DNA of 64,000 bases from Hibiscus mutabilis (lineage: Eukaryota; Streptophyta; Magnoliopsida; Malvales; Malvaceae). The DNA is taken from positions 52,060,864 to 52,124,863 of the forward strand of contig CM033721.1 in assembly GCA_019671005.1 (NCBI GenBank), in the 5' to 3' direction. This document shows, one piece after another, positions 32,301 to 44,454 of this stretch. The first letter of the stretch is position 1; every line of letters starts with the position of its first letter. The notes beneath the pieces were generated by a model. The model saw nothing but the letters and a program-made list of their open reading frames with translations, made no database searches and was not told the DNA's origin. The translations under genes were made by a program, and so were the position numbers.

Positions 32301-33190
32301 TCTTACCAAATTTACTACCTAAACTCAGAATTTATTTTTTCTCTTATTCCTGCCAAGGTTTCTGCTGGCAATTTTTTAAGCTTGCTTTGTAATATTGTTT
32401 AACGTGAGAAATAAGAGGGAGCATACCACGGATCCTTACATTAATCCAAATATTACTAGGCTTTTACTCTTCAACTCATACCCTAAAGTTTTTGACTTGA
32501 GAACTAAGAGGGAGCAAACCACGAAGCCTCAAGTTACTTATTATCCCTAAGGTAGATGAGAGTTCTACATTTTTTCTTTTTGCCTTGGCAAAACATTGTT
32601 GCCTTATTAATTTCTTTTACCCTGACATTAAAATTTTCTCTTTTTTTGAGTTTAGTTTCAAGAATTCTAAGTTTGTTTGGGAACTAGATGCATACTACAT
32701 GTTAAGTGAAAGTTCAATTCCCTAAACTAGAGATCAATTGCCAAGCAGTCCTGGCATTACTACTCTGCTGGCATAAAAAAACTTAAAGATTTCATCATTG
32801 GACAAAATATTCTAGGACAAACAATGCTAAACTAGCAAAAATGTTAGCATTCTTTCAAAATTTTACCGAGGCAAATTTTTTTTTTTTTAGCGGTTTGGTA
32901 TGCATGGCTTAAACCTAATCTACATGGAATGGAAACAGAATGCAGACAAAAACATAAACATGCATGCATGGCATGTAAACAGATGTGAGGATGCACACCC
33001 CCAAACTAAAGGCCTGCATTGTCCTCAATGCATGAAAACAGCACATATATACAAATGAAAACAAGAAAATGCATGAACATGTAAATGCAATGGAATGAAA
33101 TGTAAAGGAGTTTAAGAAGTAGTGGACTCCCCTTCAGAGGGTTCTGGCCGTGATATCGGGTCTTTAATTTGATAAAGCGTTCTCTCTTAG
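32300..33190 (-). other. Athila-like 3' non-coding region with polypurine tract
   Basis: Minus-strand AGTTTGGGGGTGTG at about 33007-32994 resembles the Athila polypurine tract. The following DNA to about 32300 is AT-rich with no open frame. I expected the 3' LTR here and compared it with 40608-42034, but saw no match. Confidence 0.5.
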
Positions 33191-33199
33191 GAGCCATGT

Positions 33200-34558
33200 G
33201 TTTTTTTCACTTAAGACTTGGTTTTGAAGCTGTTGTGGAAGCTCCAAGGTCACAGAGAACTTCCCTAACAACCTACACTGACTCTAAGGTGGAAGGAGCA
33301 TCGGTGGTAGCAAACGAGGCTGGTGCGATTGGCATGGCAATAGCCTTGGCATGGCTCTGGATTCCTTCATCTTCTGATTTAGGTGGTGTGTCAGTTCTGT
33401 CAGATTCAACTTGTACTGGCGAGATTAGATTAGTAACATTAGACTGGGTCAGAGTATGGACAAAGTGGGGACTGGCTGGCATGACTTTGCTGGCAAATAT
33501 ATTAGTGGGGAACTCGGGGAAGGCTGGAAAAACGCTCGGGGGACATTTCTTCAAGTGTCTTTATGATGGCATTATCCCTAGCATGAGCATAAAGCCAGAG
33601 CTTGATATTTTTCTCCTCAGCTTTCTCTAACTTTTGGAGAATGATCTCCTGGTGTTGATAGATTTGGGAAAGCTTTGCCACTGAACTAGCTGGCATAGGA
33701 GTGCCATGCTTTGTCTTCGGCACCTTGGGCTTAGGTGTTGGCTCTTTTTCCTTCCCCCTACCTTTGTCTTTTGACTCGGTGGTAGTGAGTTGCCTCCATA
33801 GGACAGCTGTGATTGTTGTTCACTTGGTTTTTAGGGCCTTGTCTAAATCGATCGTTCGCACACCATGCTTCATAAAAATGTTAGAAATCAATAAGGGGAA
33901 AAGCAAACTGCCATTACTCTTACCAACACACTTATAGGTTTCCTCGATGATGAGTCAGTCGATATTGATCTTGCGACGCACCATGATCGAGTGCAATAAC
34001 GCCAACCTTTCTTTCGAAACAGTTTCATTGTGGGTAGTTGGCATTACATTCGCCTTTAAAAAGTGATTCTACTCCTTCGGCTATGATTTTAATGCTAGCT
34101 GCTTGACTATCTAGTGTCCCTTCGATGACACAGTCCAGGCGGTGTCAGGATCGCGTAAATCTGTCAAAAGATTTTTCTTCTTTATAGCGTTTATTGAGTC
34201 AACAAACTCTAGATGTTCATCCCTCGTCACCATCCAACTCAAACATGGAACTAATATACCCTTCATCAAATCACAAACTCGTACCTCATATCATTAGAAA
34301 AGGTGAATCTTTGGTTGTTAGATAGGCATAGAATTCATGGACAATGTTGGAGTAAACTTCTCTCTTCTGTTGGCAGAACATTTCCCACTTGTACTTGGTC
34401 ACCACCTCCATGAACTCCAGGGTGAATTCCAAGTTCAGTTCATTCTTGATCTCAAAATTTTTCTCATGGAAAAATATCCTTAAGGCAAAGTTTTCTTCAT
34501 GTTTCTTATGGATCTCTTTATTGAAAAAGATCTTGAAGGGTGTTGACGATGATGCCAT
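33200..34558 (-). pseudogene. Athila-type accessory ORF (putative plant transposon protein domain)
   Basis: It begins MASSSTPFKIFF at 34558. The first 90 residues include VVTKYKWEMFCQQ and IVHEFYAYLTTKD, matching the pattern (RGWExFC, then VREFYANL) of the plant-specific domain found in the frame downstream of pol in Athila/Tat elements. Later parts in other phases (MPTTHNETVSKERLALLHSI at about 34050-33990) continue the domain. A hydrophilic C-terminal part ends near 33200. The role of this domain is not known. Several frame breaks are present. Confidence 0.65.
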
Positions 34559-35120
34559 GGAAACAAGTTGGGGGCTTGAGAGATTTTTGAGAAGAAAAGG
34601 AAAAGGTGATTCTTGGGTTTTTTTTTTGCTTGAAAGAAAAAATAGAAGAAATAGTGCAAAGGTTTTAATTCTTGGAACGGTTAAGGTTTTAAGTAGATGG
34701 AGGGGTAAAAAGGTTGAGTGTTTAATTGGGTGTTTAATGCGGCCGGTTTAAGAGGGGATGATGATGGCTTTTGGCGTGTTAGGGGAAAAGAAAAAGATAA
34801 GGTGATAAGGGTTTAAGTGATAAGATGGAGTGGGAAAAAGGTGAAGTGATAAGGTGATTAGGTTAAAATTTTAAATTTCAGCTTTCACCTTCAGCGGCTA
34901 GGGTAAATTTCCTTCTTCACACCTCCACTTGCCCTATACCAAGTCCTTGCCTTGTCATTTTTCCTGGCACACAAAACCTGCACTTACTCAAAGAAAAACC
35001 TTTCAATGCAGCAAGGGAAAAATCAAAATTAAAAGGAAAATAAATAAAATAAATAAATGAAAAATACTGAAAAAGAAAAACATCTAACCTATTATTTACA
35101 AGATCAAACAATGATGATGA

Positions 35121-36521
35121 TCACTGAACCTCTACCATGATGATAACCTCCTTGGCATTCTTTTGAGTGTCTTCCAAATAGTGTTTCAATCTTTGGTTGT
35201 TTACCTTGAAAATTGTTCCCGTCTTCAAATCTTTAATATCTAATGCTCCATGAACATATAGCTTCACAACTTCAAAGGGTCCTGACCATCTAGACTTGAG
35301 CTTCCCTAGAAACAACTTTAGTCTTGAGTTAAATAACAATACACATTGGCCTACCTCGAATTGCCTTGGCAAAATCCTTTAGTCATGCCATCATTTTGTC
35401 ATTTCCTTGTAGAGTCTGGCATTCTCGTAAGCATGCATTTTGAATTCCTCTAACTCATTCAAGTCTAATAACCTTTTTTCCTCAGAAGCCCTCTATGCCA
35501 TATCAAGCGTTTTGATTGCCCAATAGGCTCGGTGTTCCATCCCCACTGGTAAGTGGCATGCCTTCCCAAAAACAAGTCTGAATGGGGAGGTTCCCAATGG
35601 AGTTTTAAAAGTTATCCTATAAGCCCACAAGGAGTCATCTAATCTCAAGGACTAGTCATTCCTTTTTGGATTCATAGTCTTCTCTAAAATGTTCTTGATC
35701 TCCTTGTTTGAAATCTTCGCTTGGCCATTCGTTTAGGGATGGTATGCCGTGGCAATCCTCTACTGAATTCCATACCTGCACAAAGCCTTAGAAATTAAAT
35801 TGCATTTAAAATGTGTACCCTCATCATGAATAATAACTCTGGGGGCACCAAACCAAGTAAAAATATGCTTATGCAAGAACTTGGCAACAACCTTGGCATA
35901 TTTTGTTGGTAGTGCAAAAACGCAGTCAACAGCTACACAAATATATAGGTTACCAAATGATGGGGGAAAGCGACCCATGAAGTCTATTCCCCATACATCA
36001 AACAAATCTACTGGCATAATGCTCTGAAGTGGCAATTGGTGTCTGCCGGAGATGTTTCTTATCCGCTGGCATCGATCACATGCCTTGGCAAAGTTATAGG
36101 CATCTTTGTATAGTATGGGTCAAAAGAATCCTGATTGTAGCACCTTGGCAGCAGTTTTCATCCTGAGAAAATGACCTCCATACGGTGCTGCATGGCATAA
36201 TTGCAATATGCTGTGTTGTTCATCTTCTGGCACACATCGTCCTATCACTTGGTCAGCACACTGTTTAAACAATATTGGCTTGTCCCAATAATATTGTTGA
36301 ACATCTCGTAGGAAACGTTTCCTAGCATTATATGCAAAGTCTGGTGGCATGATATTACTTACCAGGTAATTGAGTATGTCAGCGTACCATGGCATGGCAT
36401 TGACTGCAAGTAAATACTCGTCAGGGAATTCATCTCTTATGGCAGCGGTCTTACCATTTTCAAGGTGATGCTCTATGCATGATAGGTGGTTAGCTACTAA
36501 GTTCTCGGATCTCGAGATCAA
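35121..36521 (-). pseudogene. Athila-like integrase
   Basis: It contains an HHCC-like zinc-binding region (RCVPEDEQHSILQLCHAAPYG at 36240-36170), an integrase core with DLFDVWGIDFMGRFPPS and VIIHDEGTHF (36010-35800), and the C-terminal segment FEVGQCVLLFNSRLKLF (35360-35300). Stops at 36118, 35758 and between 35760 and 35372 break it into three open stretches. The order and motifs fit Ty3/gypsy. Confidence 0.8.
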
Positions 36522-37700
36522 ATTCTTGTAGTAGAAGCGTCCATCGAATCAGTCTGAGCTGGGCATTGTTCATTGCCAATAGGTATTTCAATGTTGAATG
36601 ATCTATATATACCACGACTTGGTTACCAACTAAATAAGATCTGAACTTATCAAATGCAAAAACAACCACGAGAAATTCTTTCACAATAGTGGTGTAATTC
36701 AGTTGTGCTTCATTCAATGTCCGGTTGGCATAGTAAATGGTATGAAGAACTTTGCCACGCCGCTGTCCAAACACTACTCCGATGGCATAGTCGCTGGCAT
36801 TGCACATGAGCTCAAATGGCTCATTCAGTCCGGTGCCACAACTATAGGGGAATTAATCAACTTCTCCTTAAGTTCCTGAAATGCTCTTAAACAAGAATCA
36901 TTAAATGCAAAAGTGACATTTTGTTCTAAAAGCAAGCATAAAGATTTAGAAATTTTAGAAAAATCTTTAATGAAACGACGGTAGAAACCTACATATCCCA
37001 AAAAACTTCTTATACCTTTTACGCTTGTAGGGGCGACAATTGCTTGAATACCTCTACTTTTTCTTTGTCAACCTCTAATCCTTTCTTGGTCACCTTGTGC
37101 CCGAGAACAATACCCTTATTCACTGTGAAGTGGCATTTTTCCCAGTTCAAGACTAGTTTGTCTCAATGCATCTCCTCAAAACTTGCTCCAAATTCTAAAG
37201 AAATTCCTCAAATGTTATATCAAACACTGAGAAATCGTCCATGAACACGTCCAAGTTATGTTCAACCATGTCAAAAAAATGGACATCATGCAATGTTGAA
37301 ATGTTGCCGGGGCATTACACAACCTAAATGACATTCTTATAAAGGCAAATATCCTATATGGATACGTGAACGTGGTTTTCTCTGAATCTTTCGGAGCTAT
37401 GGCAATCTGATTATATCCCGAATAATCGTCAAGGAAGCAATATAAGGCCTTACCTGCCAATTTGTCCAACATTTGATCAATAAAGGGCAATAGAAAGCGA
37501 TCTTTCTTGGTGGCATTGTTCAGCTTCCTATAATCCATGCACACTCTTCATCCAGTAACAGTCCTGAAAGGAATTAACTCATTGTTGATATTTTGAACCA
37601 CGGTTATGCCACATTTCTTTAGCACACATTGCACTCGTTTTCACACGAGTTATCGGAAATGAGATAGATTATCCTAGCATCCAACCACTTGATAATTTAT
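36490..37700 (-). pseudogene. Athila-like reverse transcriptase and RNase H
   Basis: The reverse transcriptase part shows MCMDYRKLNNATKKD, YCFLDDYSGYNQIAI and FRLCNAPATFQHCMMSIF (37544-37250). The RNase H part shows CNASDYAIGVVFGQR and YIDHSTLKYLL (36807-36560). A region of frame breaks lies between them (37214-36808). The FxxDD-like catalytic motif of the palm lies in the broken part and could not be confirmed. Confidence 0.8.
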
Positions 37701-38113
37701 TTTTTAACAACCTCTTTCGCACTCAGGTTCAATCTTCTCTGGCCCTCAATTGTTTTGCCATGATATTCTTCTAGTTATTTTGTGCATGCAAATGGTTGGG
37801 CTTATTCCCGGATATCAGCCAAGGTCCATCCCAACGCTTGCTTGTAATTACTTAAAATTTCCAACAATCTTTCCTCCTGATCATTAGTTAGATCAGCAGC
37901 AACGATCACTGGCAAGGTTGAGTATTTACCTAAGTAGGCATACTTGAGGTGATCTGGCAATGATTTCAGTTCCAATTCAGGTGGCTCCTCAATGGATAGT
38001 TTAGATGCTACAATCTCTCTGCCAGCCTACTCTAGTGGCTCTAGTTGTCCGAAATAGCTTACATCTTCTAAAGTTGTTCCTTTAGTGCCCTCACTTGTCT
38101 CTTCTTCATAAAC

Positions 38114-38779
38114 TCAATTGTTGGTATCATCATCTGAGTCTTGGCACAATTGTGCCACATCCATAATAAAAATGGACTCCATCATTTCATCAGCCTGGCA
38201 TTCCTTGGATTCATCTGTGCATTTAAGAGCTTGAAACACATTAAATGTAACATGTTGATCATTCATGCGCATAGTTAATTCACCTTTATGAACATCATTC
38301 AAAGCTCTACCTGTGGTAAGGAATGGTCTGCCCAATATAATTGGGACATTAACATCTTCCTTATAATCTAAAATGATAAAATCAGCTAGGAATATGAATT
38401 TGTCTACCTTTACTAGCACATCCTCAATCTTACCCGTAGGATGTGCAAAATATCGATTTGCAAACTGAAGTGTTACCGTGGTAGGCCTTGCATCAATGCT
38501 GAGCTTTTTGAAAACATACATTGACATCAAATTGATGCTGGCTGCCAAGCCACATAGTGCCTTACCCATGAATCTGTTGCTAATGGTACATGGAATAGTA
38601 AAACTTCCCAGATCTTTCAGTTTTGGTGGTAACCGACTGAGTATCATTGCACTGCATCCCTCAGTAAAAGTTATAGTCTCAAAATCACCCAGTTTCCTCT
38701 TTTTTGACAATATGTTCATGAAATTAACGTAATTGGGCATCTTCTCGAGAGCTTCCACCAATGGTAGATTGATCTGCAA
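38114..38779 (-). pseudogene. Athila-like aspartic protease region, active site lost
   Basis: An open stretch of 221 codons carries the Athila protease context, with FTIPCTISNRFMGKALC before the active site and VPIILGRPFLTTGRALNDV after it. The usual active-site DLGAS reads GLAAS, so the catalytic aspartate is replaced by glycine and the conserved glycine by alanine. In a dimeric retropepsin this should abolish cleavage. The frame otherwise remains long and open. Confidence 0.78.
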
Positions 38780-39132
38780 TTGTTTGAGGACTTTAAGAAG
38801 CGCTTAAATTGTTAATCCTTCTTGTGTTTTTGTAGTCTTTGTAGAAATGGTGGAGGTGGATAAGCATATGATGGCTCTGCCGACTTTGCCAAAGTTTTAC
38901 TGGCATCCGACTGAGGTCTGGCATCAAACTATGGTCCGGCATCACTTATGTTAGCTTTTTTCTTCTCAGCTTCTTTTGGCTCATCTACTGGTCCTTTCTT
39001 CTCCTCCTAGCAACTATTTGACTACATGACAGGTGTCTCAACCTCATATTATTTGCCACTTTAAAGAATTACAACTTTGTATTGTTCATTGCGGTTTTGC
39101 CTGGAATCATCTATTTCACTTGGCAAGTCTCC

Positions 39133-40440
39133 CTAGGGTCTATTGCTGAGTGCATTGGCAATTTGCCCGATCTGCACCTCTAAATTTCGCATAGATGCTG
39201 CCAAACTCTGGACAGATGCATCATTCCTCTCCATATAATTTGTCAAAGTCCCTTGGTTGTTCCTTTGCCCTGCATAAAAATTGTTTTGCGCTCTCTGTGG
39301 CATGTCATTCTGGTTGACCCCTGGCATGGAATTGTTGTTCTGCCTCTGGATATTGTTGTTCTGATGTCGGGCATTGTATTGGTTACCTCTTTTATTTCCC
39401 CAAGCTAAATTTGGGTGTTGTCTCCATCCTACATTGTAAGTATTGGAATTCGGATGATAATTACGATTAAAATTGCCAACAAAATTTACCGACTCAGGGT
39501 TGGCAGGGCAATCTTCCTTGTGATGATCCTCTTCACATATTGTACAGAATGAGTCTAATTCCTTAACTTCTTGGGCCTCATTACTCTTTTGTAAAGTTCG
39601 CATCATGCTAGTAAGATTGGAAATCTCAGTGTGGATGGATATACATCTATCTGTAATTTCCCACCAATTTTAGTTCCGGTCCCAAGTCTGGCAGTAGGAT
39701 ATTCAAAATCAATAATTGAAATCCTCTCAAGGATGCCAACTGCCTCTGTCTAGTTTTTGTCACGCAATGAACCATTTGCTGAAGCATCAACAACTGTTAT
39801 AGCTTTTGTATTGAGTCCATTGTAGAAGGTCTCCATATGGGTCCATTTAGGAATCCATGCATGGGACATCTCCTCAACAGGTCCTTAAATCTCTCACAGG
39901 CATCATATAGGGTCTCATCGTCAGCCTGCCGAAATGTTATGATCTCACTCCTTAGTTTGGCAGTGAGTTTAGGTGGCTAGAATCGTAGCAAAAATTTCTA
40001 GCATAGATCTCCCCATGAGGTGACAGAACTAGGTGGCAAAGAACCTAGCCACGTTTTTTCTCTATCTCTCAGGGAGAATGTAAACAATTTCAGCTTTAAT
40101 GTATCTTCCGATACTCCAGGCTATTGAAATAACTGGCAAACCTCTATGAATTGCTTCAAGTGTTACTTTGGATCTCCAATAAGTGCTCCATCAAATTGTC
40201 CTACATTCAAAAGTGTTTGCATAATTATCGGTTTGAGTTCAAAATTTGGTGTATTTACCTCGGGACCAATCAGTCTTGGCATTAAATTGTCAATTTTTGG
40301 TGCCGAGTGCTCTCTTCCTCCACATTAACAGCTGGGGCAATAGGAGCTGGTGGTGGATTCTCTTCATTGTTTAAGGCACCATTTCCTCCATTGCTTTACT
40401 GAACCATCTCTCAAACTTTTTTCTTTAACCTTCGTAGGGT
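39133..40440 (-). pseudogene. Athila-like gag
   Basis: From about 40100 leftwards, broken frames keep the Athila gag blocks resembling METFYNGLNTKAITVVDAS and LRDKN. The last open stretch (39606-39133) has a CCHC-type knuckle (CTICEEDHHKEDCP, near residue 21) followed by the Asn/Gln-rich tail with NLAWGNKRG typical of Athila. Several stops break the N-terminal half. Confidence 0.75.
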
Positions 40441-40584
40441 TCTTTCAATTTTTGGATCGTATGGCTAATATTCCACCACAGAGCAGTTTCTGGTCATACA
40501 CCGGTTAAAACAAAGAAATAAAATAAAAAACAAAAATAGAAGAAAAACAAGTAAAAATTTAAAAACAATAAATTCTGTCGTAAT

Positions 40585-40604
40585 CCTTGGCAACGACGCC
40601 AAAA
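40585..40604 (-). other. Athila-like primer binding site, degenerate
   Basis: The minus strand reads TTTTGGCGTCGTTGCCAAGG just after the LTR end. It resembles the TGGCGCCGTTGCCGGGGA site that pairs with aspartate tRNA and is usual in Athila elements. Confidence 0.6.
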
Positions 40605-40607
40605 GCT

Positions 40608-42034
40608 TGTCGACTATGCTAACTTGGCAAAAGAGTAGAAAATGCAATGGAAATATATAAGAATAATGCCAAGTATGAGTCTTTTGCGTGCAAGTATACA
40701 CGGTTAGCAAGTAATACAATAGTAAGCTGAGTATCGAATCCACAAGGATTGACCAGGAATTTTACTGCTTTAATTGTTAATTGTCGAAGGAGAAATGTTG
40801 GAAGGATTTGATGTTTGTTTAAGGAGTAACTTAAAGAAATGCAATGAAAAAATAGCTTTGGCAAGAAGAGGTTTCAAATAAGTGACGAGCGTTGGCAAGG
40901 GATGCCTGGTTTTCATGCTATTCATGCCAGCCTTTATTAACGTCATGCCTTGGAATTATTGCCAAGCAAATTCAATGATGGCATTACCTCTGTCGATGGT
41001 AATGCTCGAAATTAACCATTTTTAAACCCCTATATGCCTATAGTGAAGTTTTTCATTAATTAATTTGATTAAGTTCCAATCTATACTCCTAAGGGGTAGA
41101 TTCATTTCAAAAGTAAGGTCATCTACTTGAACATCTTCTTTCGAAGCTTCTCTCCTTAATATCTGGCAACTAATCGTTACCCCTCAAGTCTGTTAAGATA
41201 TTAAGGTGTAATAAGAAAACAATGCCAACGGTCGCATGACAAAGAATTTAGAAAACTGAAGTACATGCCAGATAGAGAAAACAATGCCAAGGCATTTGTA
41301 TTATTAAAAACCAAACATAAAACCAGCGCTAAACGTAAACATCCCCCAACCAATTGTAAAAGTTTAGTTCATGGTTGGGGGTCCATCCACAAAACATCAT
41401 CATATCTTAACATCACCATTGAATAAAAATAAGAGAATGAGGAAGAAGGAGGTCCATCGATGCAGCCTTTCAATGGCTCCAAGCTCTCGGTCTTTAGCTG
41501 GTTGGACCACGTTGCCTCTTGGTTCACCACAATGCAGCCTCTTCTCTCTGATCTCTCTTATCTCAAGTGCTTGCTTGATCTTTTTAAATAAGCTTGCATG
41601 GGAACCCTAGGATAAGCCTTCGAGTTTGAAATTTAAATGTGCAAGGGATAAGACGCGTGATCCTCTTATCCAAATTTGAATCCTAGGGCTGATGTGTACA
41701 AGGTCCAACGACTTCTTGACCGAGCATCAGACTTTACTTCTATGCTGCAATCTCTAGTCCAACTTTGCCAAATGCAACTCGGCATTCTCTTAGGCATTCC
41801 CTACTTCCGCTTTTACGATGTACTGTCAAACATGTCTAGCTCTGCAAAGCCTGTAGTAATGCCAACAAAGTAACCCTTCACACTAGCAAAGTACAAAAAT
41901 TTCCCTATTTCCCTAACTCCTTATGCAAATGCATGAATTTAACAATTAAATGCAACTAAATGTATTTAAAGGGCTAGCAAAGGCTTTGTAAAATAAGCAT
42001 AAAATAGTAATTTTAAGGAGTTAACAATTTTACA
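40608..42034 (-). repeat. 5' LTR of the Athila-like element
   Basis: On the plus strand it starts TGTCGACTATGC next to the primer site and ends CAATTTTACA. The length of about 1.4 kb fits this clade. No partner was found on the left side, so the right boundary rests on the TG/CA ends and the change to chromovirus LTR sequence. Confidence 0.55.
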
Positions 42035-42423
42035 TGGGGTATCGATACGAGTTCATCTCGTACCCGTACTCGAGCCAGAACTTCGAGTCTAAAGCTCAAA
42101 AATCACCCAATGGTCCTCAAAGGATCCCAAAACATCCCCAAATGAAACCTACATGTTATGTGAGTGGTTTTATACTAATTTGACATGTTTTTAATACTAA
42201 AACTAAATTTTACCATTAACAAACATTTCAAGCATTTAAACACCAATTTCATCAAATCAAACACACAAGGCATCATCCTTAGGATATGTATGAAACCAAA
42301 GGAGTTGGAAGTGTACTAACCTTACTCCAAAAGCTGGAAATGTAGCCCTTAGCTCAAATCCTCAAGTCTTTCTCTACCCTTGCTCTTTGGAGTGCTCTCC
42401 AACCTCTTTTCACTACAACCAAA
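42035..42423 (-). repeat. Chromovirus 3' LTR, middle piece
   Basis: This non-coding piece lies between the Athila-like element and the LINE. It joins directly to 46807 once the LINE and one copy of its target duplication are removed. Confidence 0.6.
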
Positions 42424-42589
42424 TGTTTCAAAACGAATTATTTTTTTTTTGAAAGAAAAGGTTGTTTCCATTAACCAAAGATAGCATCATCCGTAAAGTC
42501 TAAAGAAATACAATCCAAAATATTGAAAGAAAAAATAAAGTCCTCATTACATTCAAAAATCTAGTGAGCTAAAGAGTGAGCCACTCGGT

Positions 42590-44364
42590 TAGCCTCTCTA
42601 GCAACATGAGCAACACTGATCGAAGGATAAAGCTTTAACAGCTCTTTGGACTTGGAAATGATAACTACAACAATCGATAGATCCTAACATGGGGGAGGAT
42701 AGCTTGTTCACCATAGATATGGAGTCACCCTTAATGATATCTTGATCCCATCTATTAGCTACAATCGATAAATCCTGACATGGGAGAGGATAGCCTATTC
42801 ACCAATAAGATCTCATGGTGGTCATAATTGGGTCAATGGTGCAGTCAGGAAGAAGGAAGCAACCGATGGAATAAGTAGGAAGGGCCTGAGATACTGCCTT
42901 GAACATTACCTCTCTGCCACCATAAGATAACAACTTTTTTGTCCAAGCTCTAACTTTTTTGTCCACTTTCTGAAAAAGGAAACCAAGAGCTTCAGTTTTG
43001 TTTTTGCCAACAATAAGAGGTAGCCCTAGGTAATCTCCTACCTCAACTCTTCTCTCATCCCTAAAGCCTCCATAATAACAGACTTACTTTTCTCAAACAT
43101 ACCATTACTGAAGTATATGAAGGATTTAGTAACATTCACCTTCTTCCCTAAGGATGATTCATACGCAGCCAAGATTTTTTTAATCTACTTGCCTCTTGAA
43201 CAGAATTCTTGATAAACATCAAGCTATCATCAACATACAACATATGATTCACTCTTGGTCCTGAGATGCTTGCTCTAACACCTTTGATTTTACCCTCAAG
43301 CTTCTCTTTTAGAATGAGTGCAGAAAGGCCCTGTGTGAAAAAAAGAAAGAGGTATGGTGACAGAGGGCCCCCTGCCTCAAGCCCCTTCTTGGTTTAAAAG
43401 TATCTGAGAGCTTACCATTAATTCTAATGCAAAATGTGACATAGGATACACAAGTCATCACCAAATCGATCCATTTTAAATCAAATCCCATTCAAAACAT
43501 AACATCACATAAAAAAGTGCCATTCAACTTGATCATATGCTTTTTCCATATCTAACTTAATAGTAGCTCCCTTATTAGGCCTATTCTTAAATCTTTTAAG
43601 ATAATGCAACAGTTCATGAGCCACCAAAATATTGTCAGAAAGCAGCCTACCAAGGATAAAATTACTTTGATTTTCATCTATATAGAGAGGCATAAGAGGT
43701 TTCAACCTGTTTACAAGCACTTTAGAGCTAGCCTTATATATGATAGCACAAAGGCTGATGGGCTTAACTGTTTCATGTGGTTTGGGTCACCTACTTTGGG
43801 AGATCAAGACAATTACATTCTTATTAACATCATTCATATTAACCTTACCAGTAAGTAAATCTAAACACAGAATAATAAAATCAACACTAATAAGAGACCA
43901 AAATTTATGAAAGAAAGATGTTGGAAGGCCATCAATACCTGAGGTTTTGTTAGGGAGAATTTGAAGAAAGGCATATTTTACTTCATTTGCAGTAAATCTA
44001 GAGCAAATCTTGGCATTCACCTCCGATGTTATGTAGGCCTTGATGGAGTCCAGGATCAAGCTTGATGATTCACCTCCATTGAATTGGAAAAGGTTTGAGA
44101 AGAAATATTTTGCAATCCCCAAATTGATGTCCTCCTCATTTTGCCAAACTTCTTCACTATCAAACATGCCAAAATAGAGTTCTTTTTCCTCCTCCTATTG
44201 GCCCTAGCATGAAAGAAGCCAATATTTCTATCCCCTTCCCTTAACCACTGAACTCTGGACCTTTGTCTCCAATAAGTCTCTTGTTTATCCTTCAAAATTC
44301 TAAGCTTTCTTTTCTTAGCCTTTAATTCATGAACACTCTCTCCAGTAACAATTTCCTTCAACAA
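42590..44364 (-). pseudogene. LINE reverse transcriptase and RNase H
   Basis: Blocks seen from right to left are KDKQETYWRQRSRVQWLREG (about 44290), LPNKTSGIDGLPTSFFHKFW (43960), NFILGRLLSDNILVAHELLH (43650), KLDMEKAYDQVEWHFF (43550), GLRQGALC (43380), MLYVDDSLMF with the catalytic aspartates (43245), the GLPLIVGKNK and LSYGGREVMFKAVSQALPTY blocks (43030-42880), and an RNase H remnant near 42770-42590. The frame changes several times and a short duplicated piece (GATAGATCCTAACATGG-like, 42672 and 42764) lies in the RNase H part. Confidence 0.82.
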
Positions 44365-44454
44365 ATACTCAATTCTTTCCTAGAGAACTTTCTTTCTTCT
44401 AACATCCTTTCTTCTCCTTTTGGTTTGTCAAACACGTAAGCCAACCCCTACACA

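Larger units (their letters stand above)
32300..42034 (-). mobile_element. Athila-like Ty3/gypsy element, 3' LTR not found
   Basis: From right to left it shows a 5' LTR (42034-40608), a primer site resembling TGGCGCCGTTGCC, gag, protease, reverse transcriptase, RNase H, integrase, a further reading frame typical of the Athila/Tat clade, and a purine tract TTTGGGGGTGTG near 33000. About 700 bp of leader-like non-coding DNA follow it, and then chromovirus LTR sequence appears without a recognisable second Athila LTR. The coding parts are broken by stops and by loss of an active-site residue. The left end is therefore approximate. Confidence 0.8.

Noticed and set aside
33169..33630. Plus-strand open frame of 153 codons
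   Set aside because: It is antisense to the C-terminal part of the Athila-type accessory frame and has no recognisable domain.
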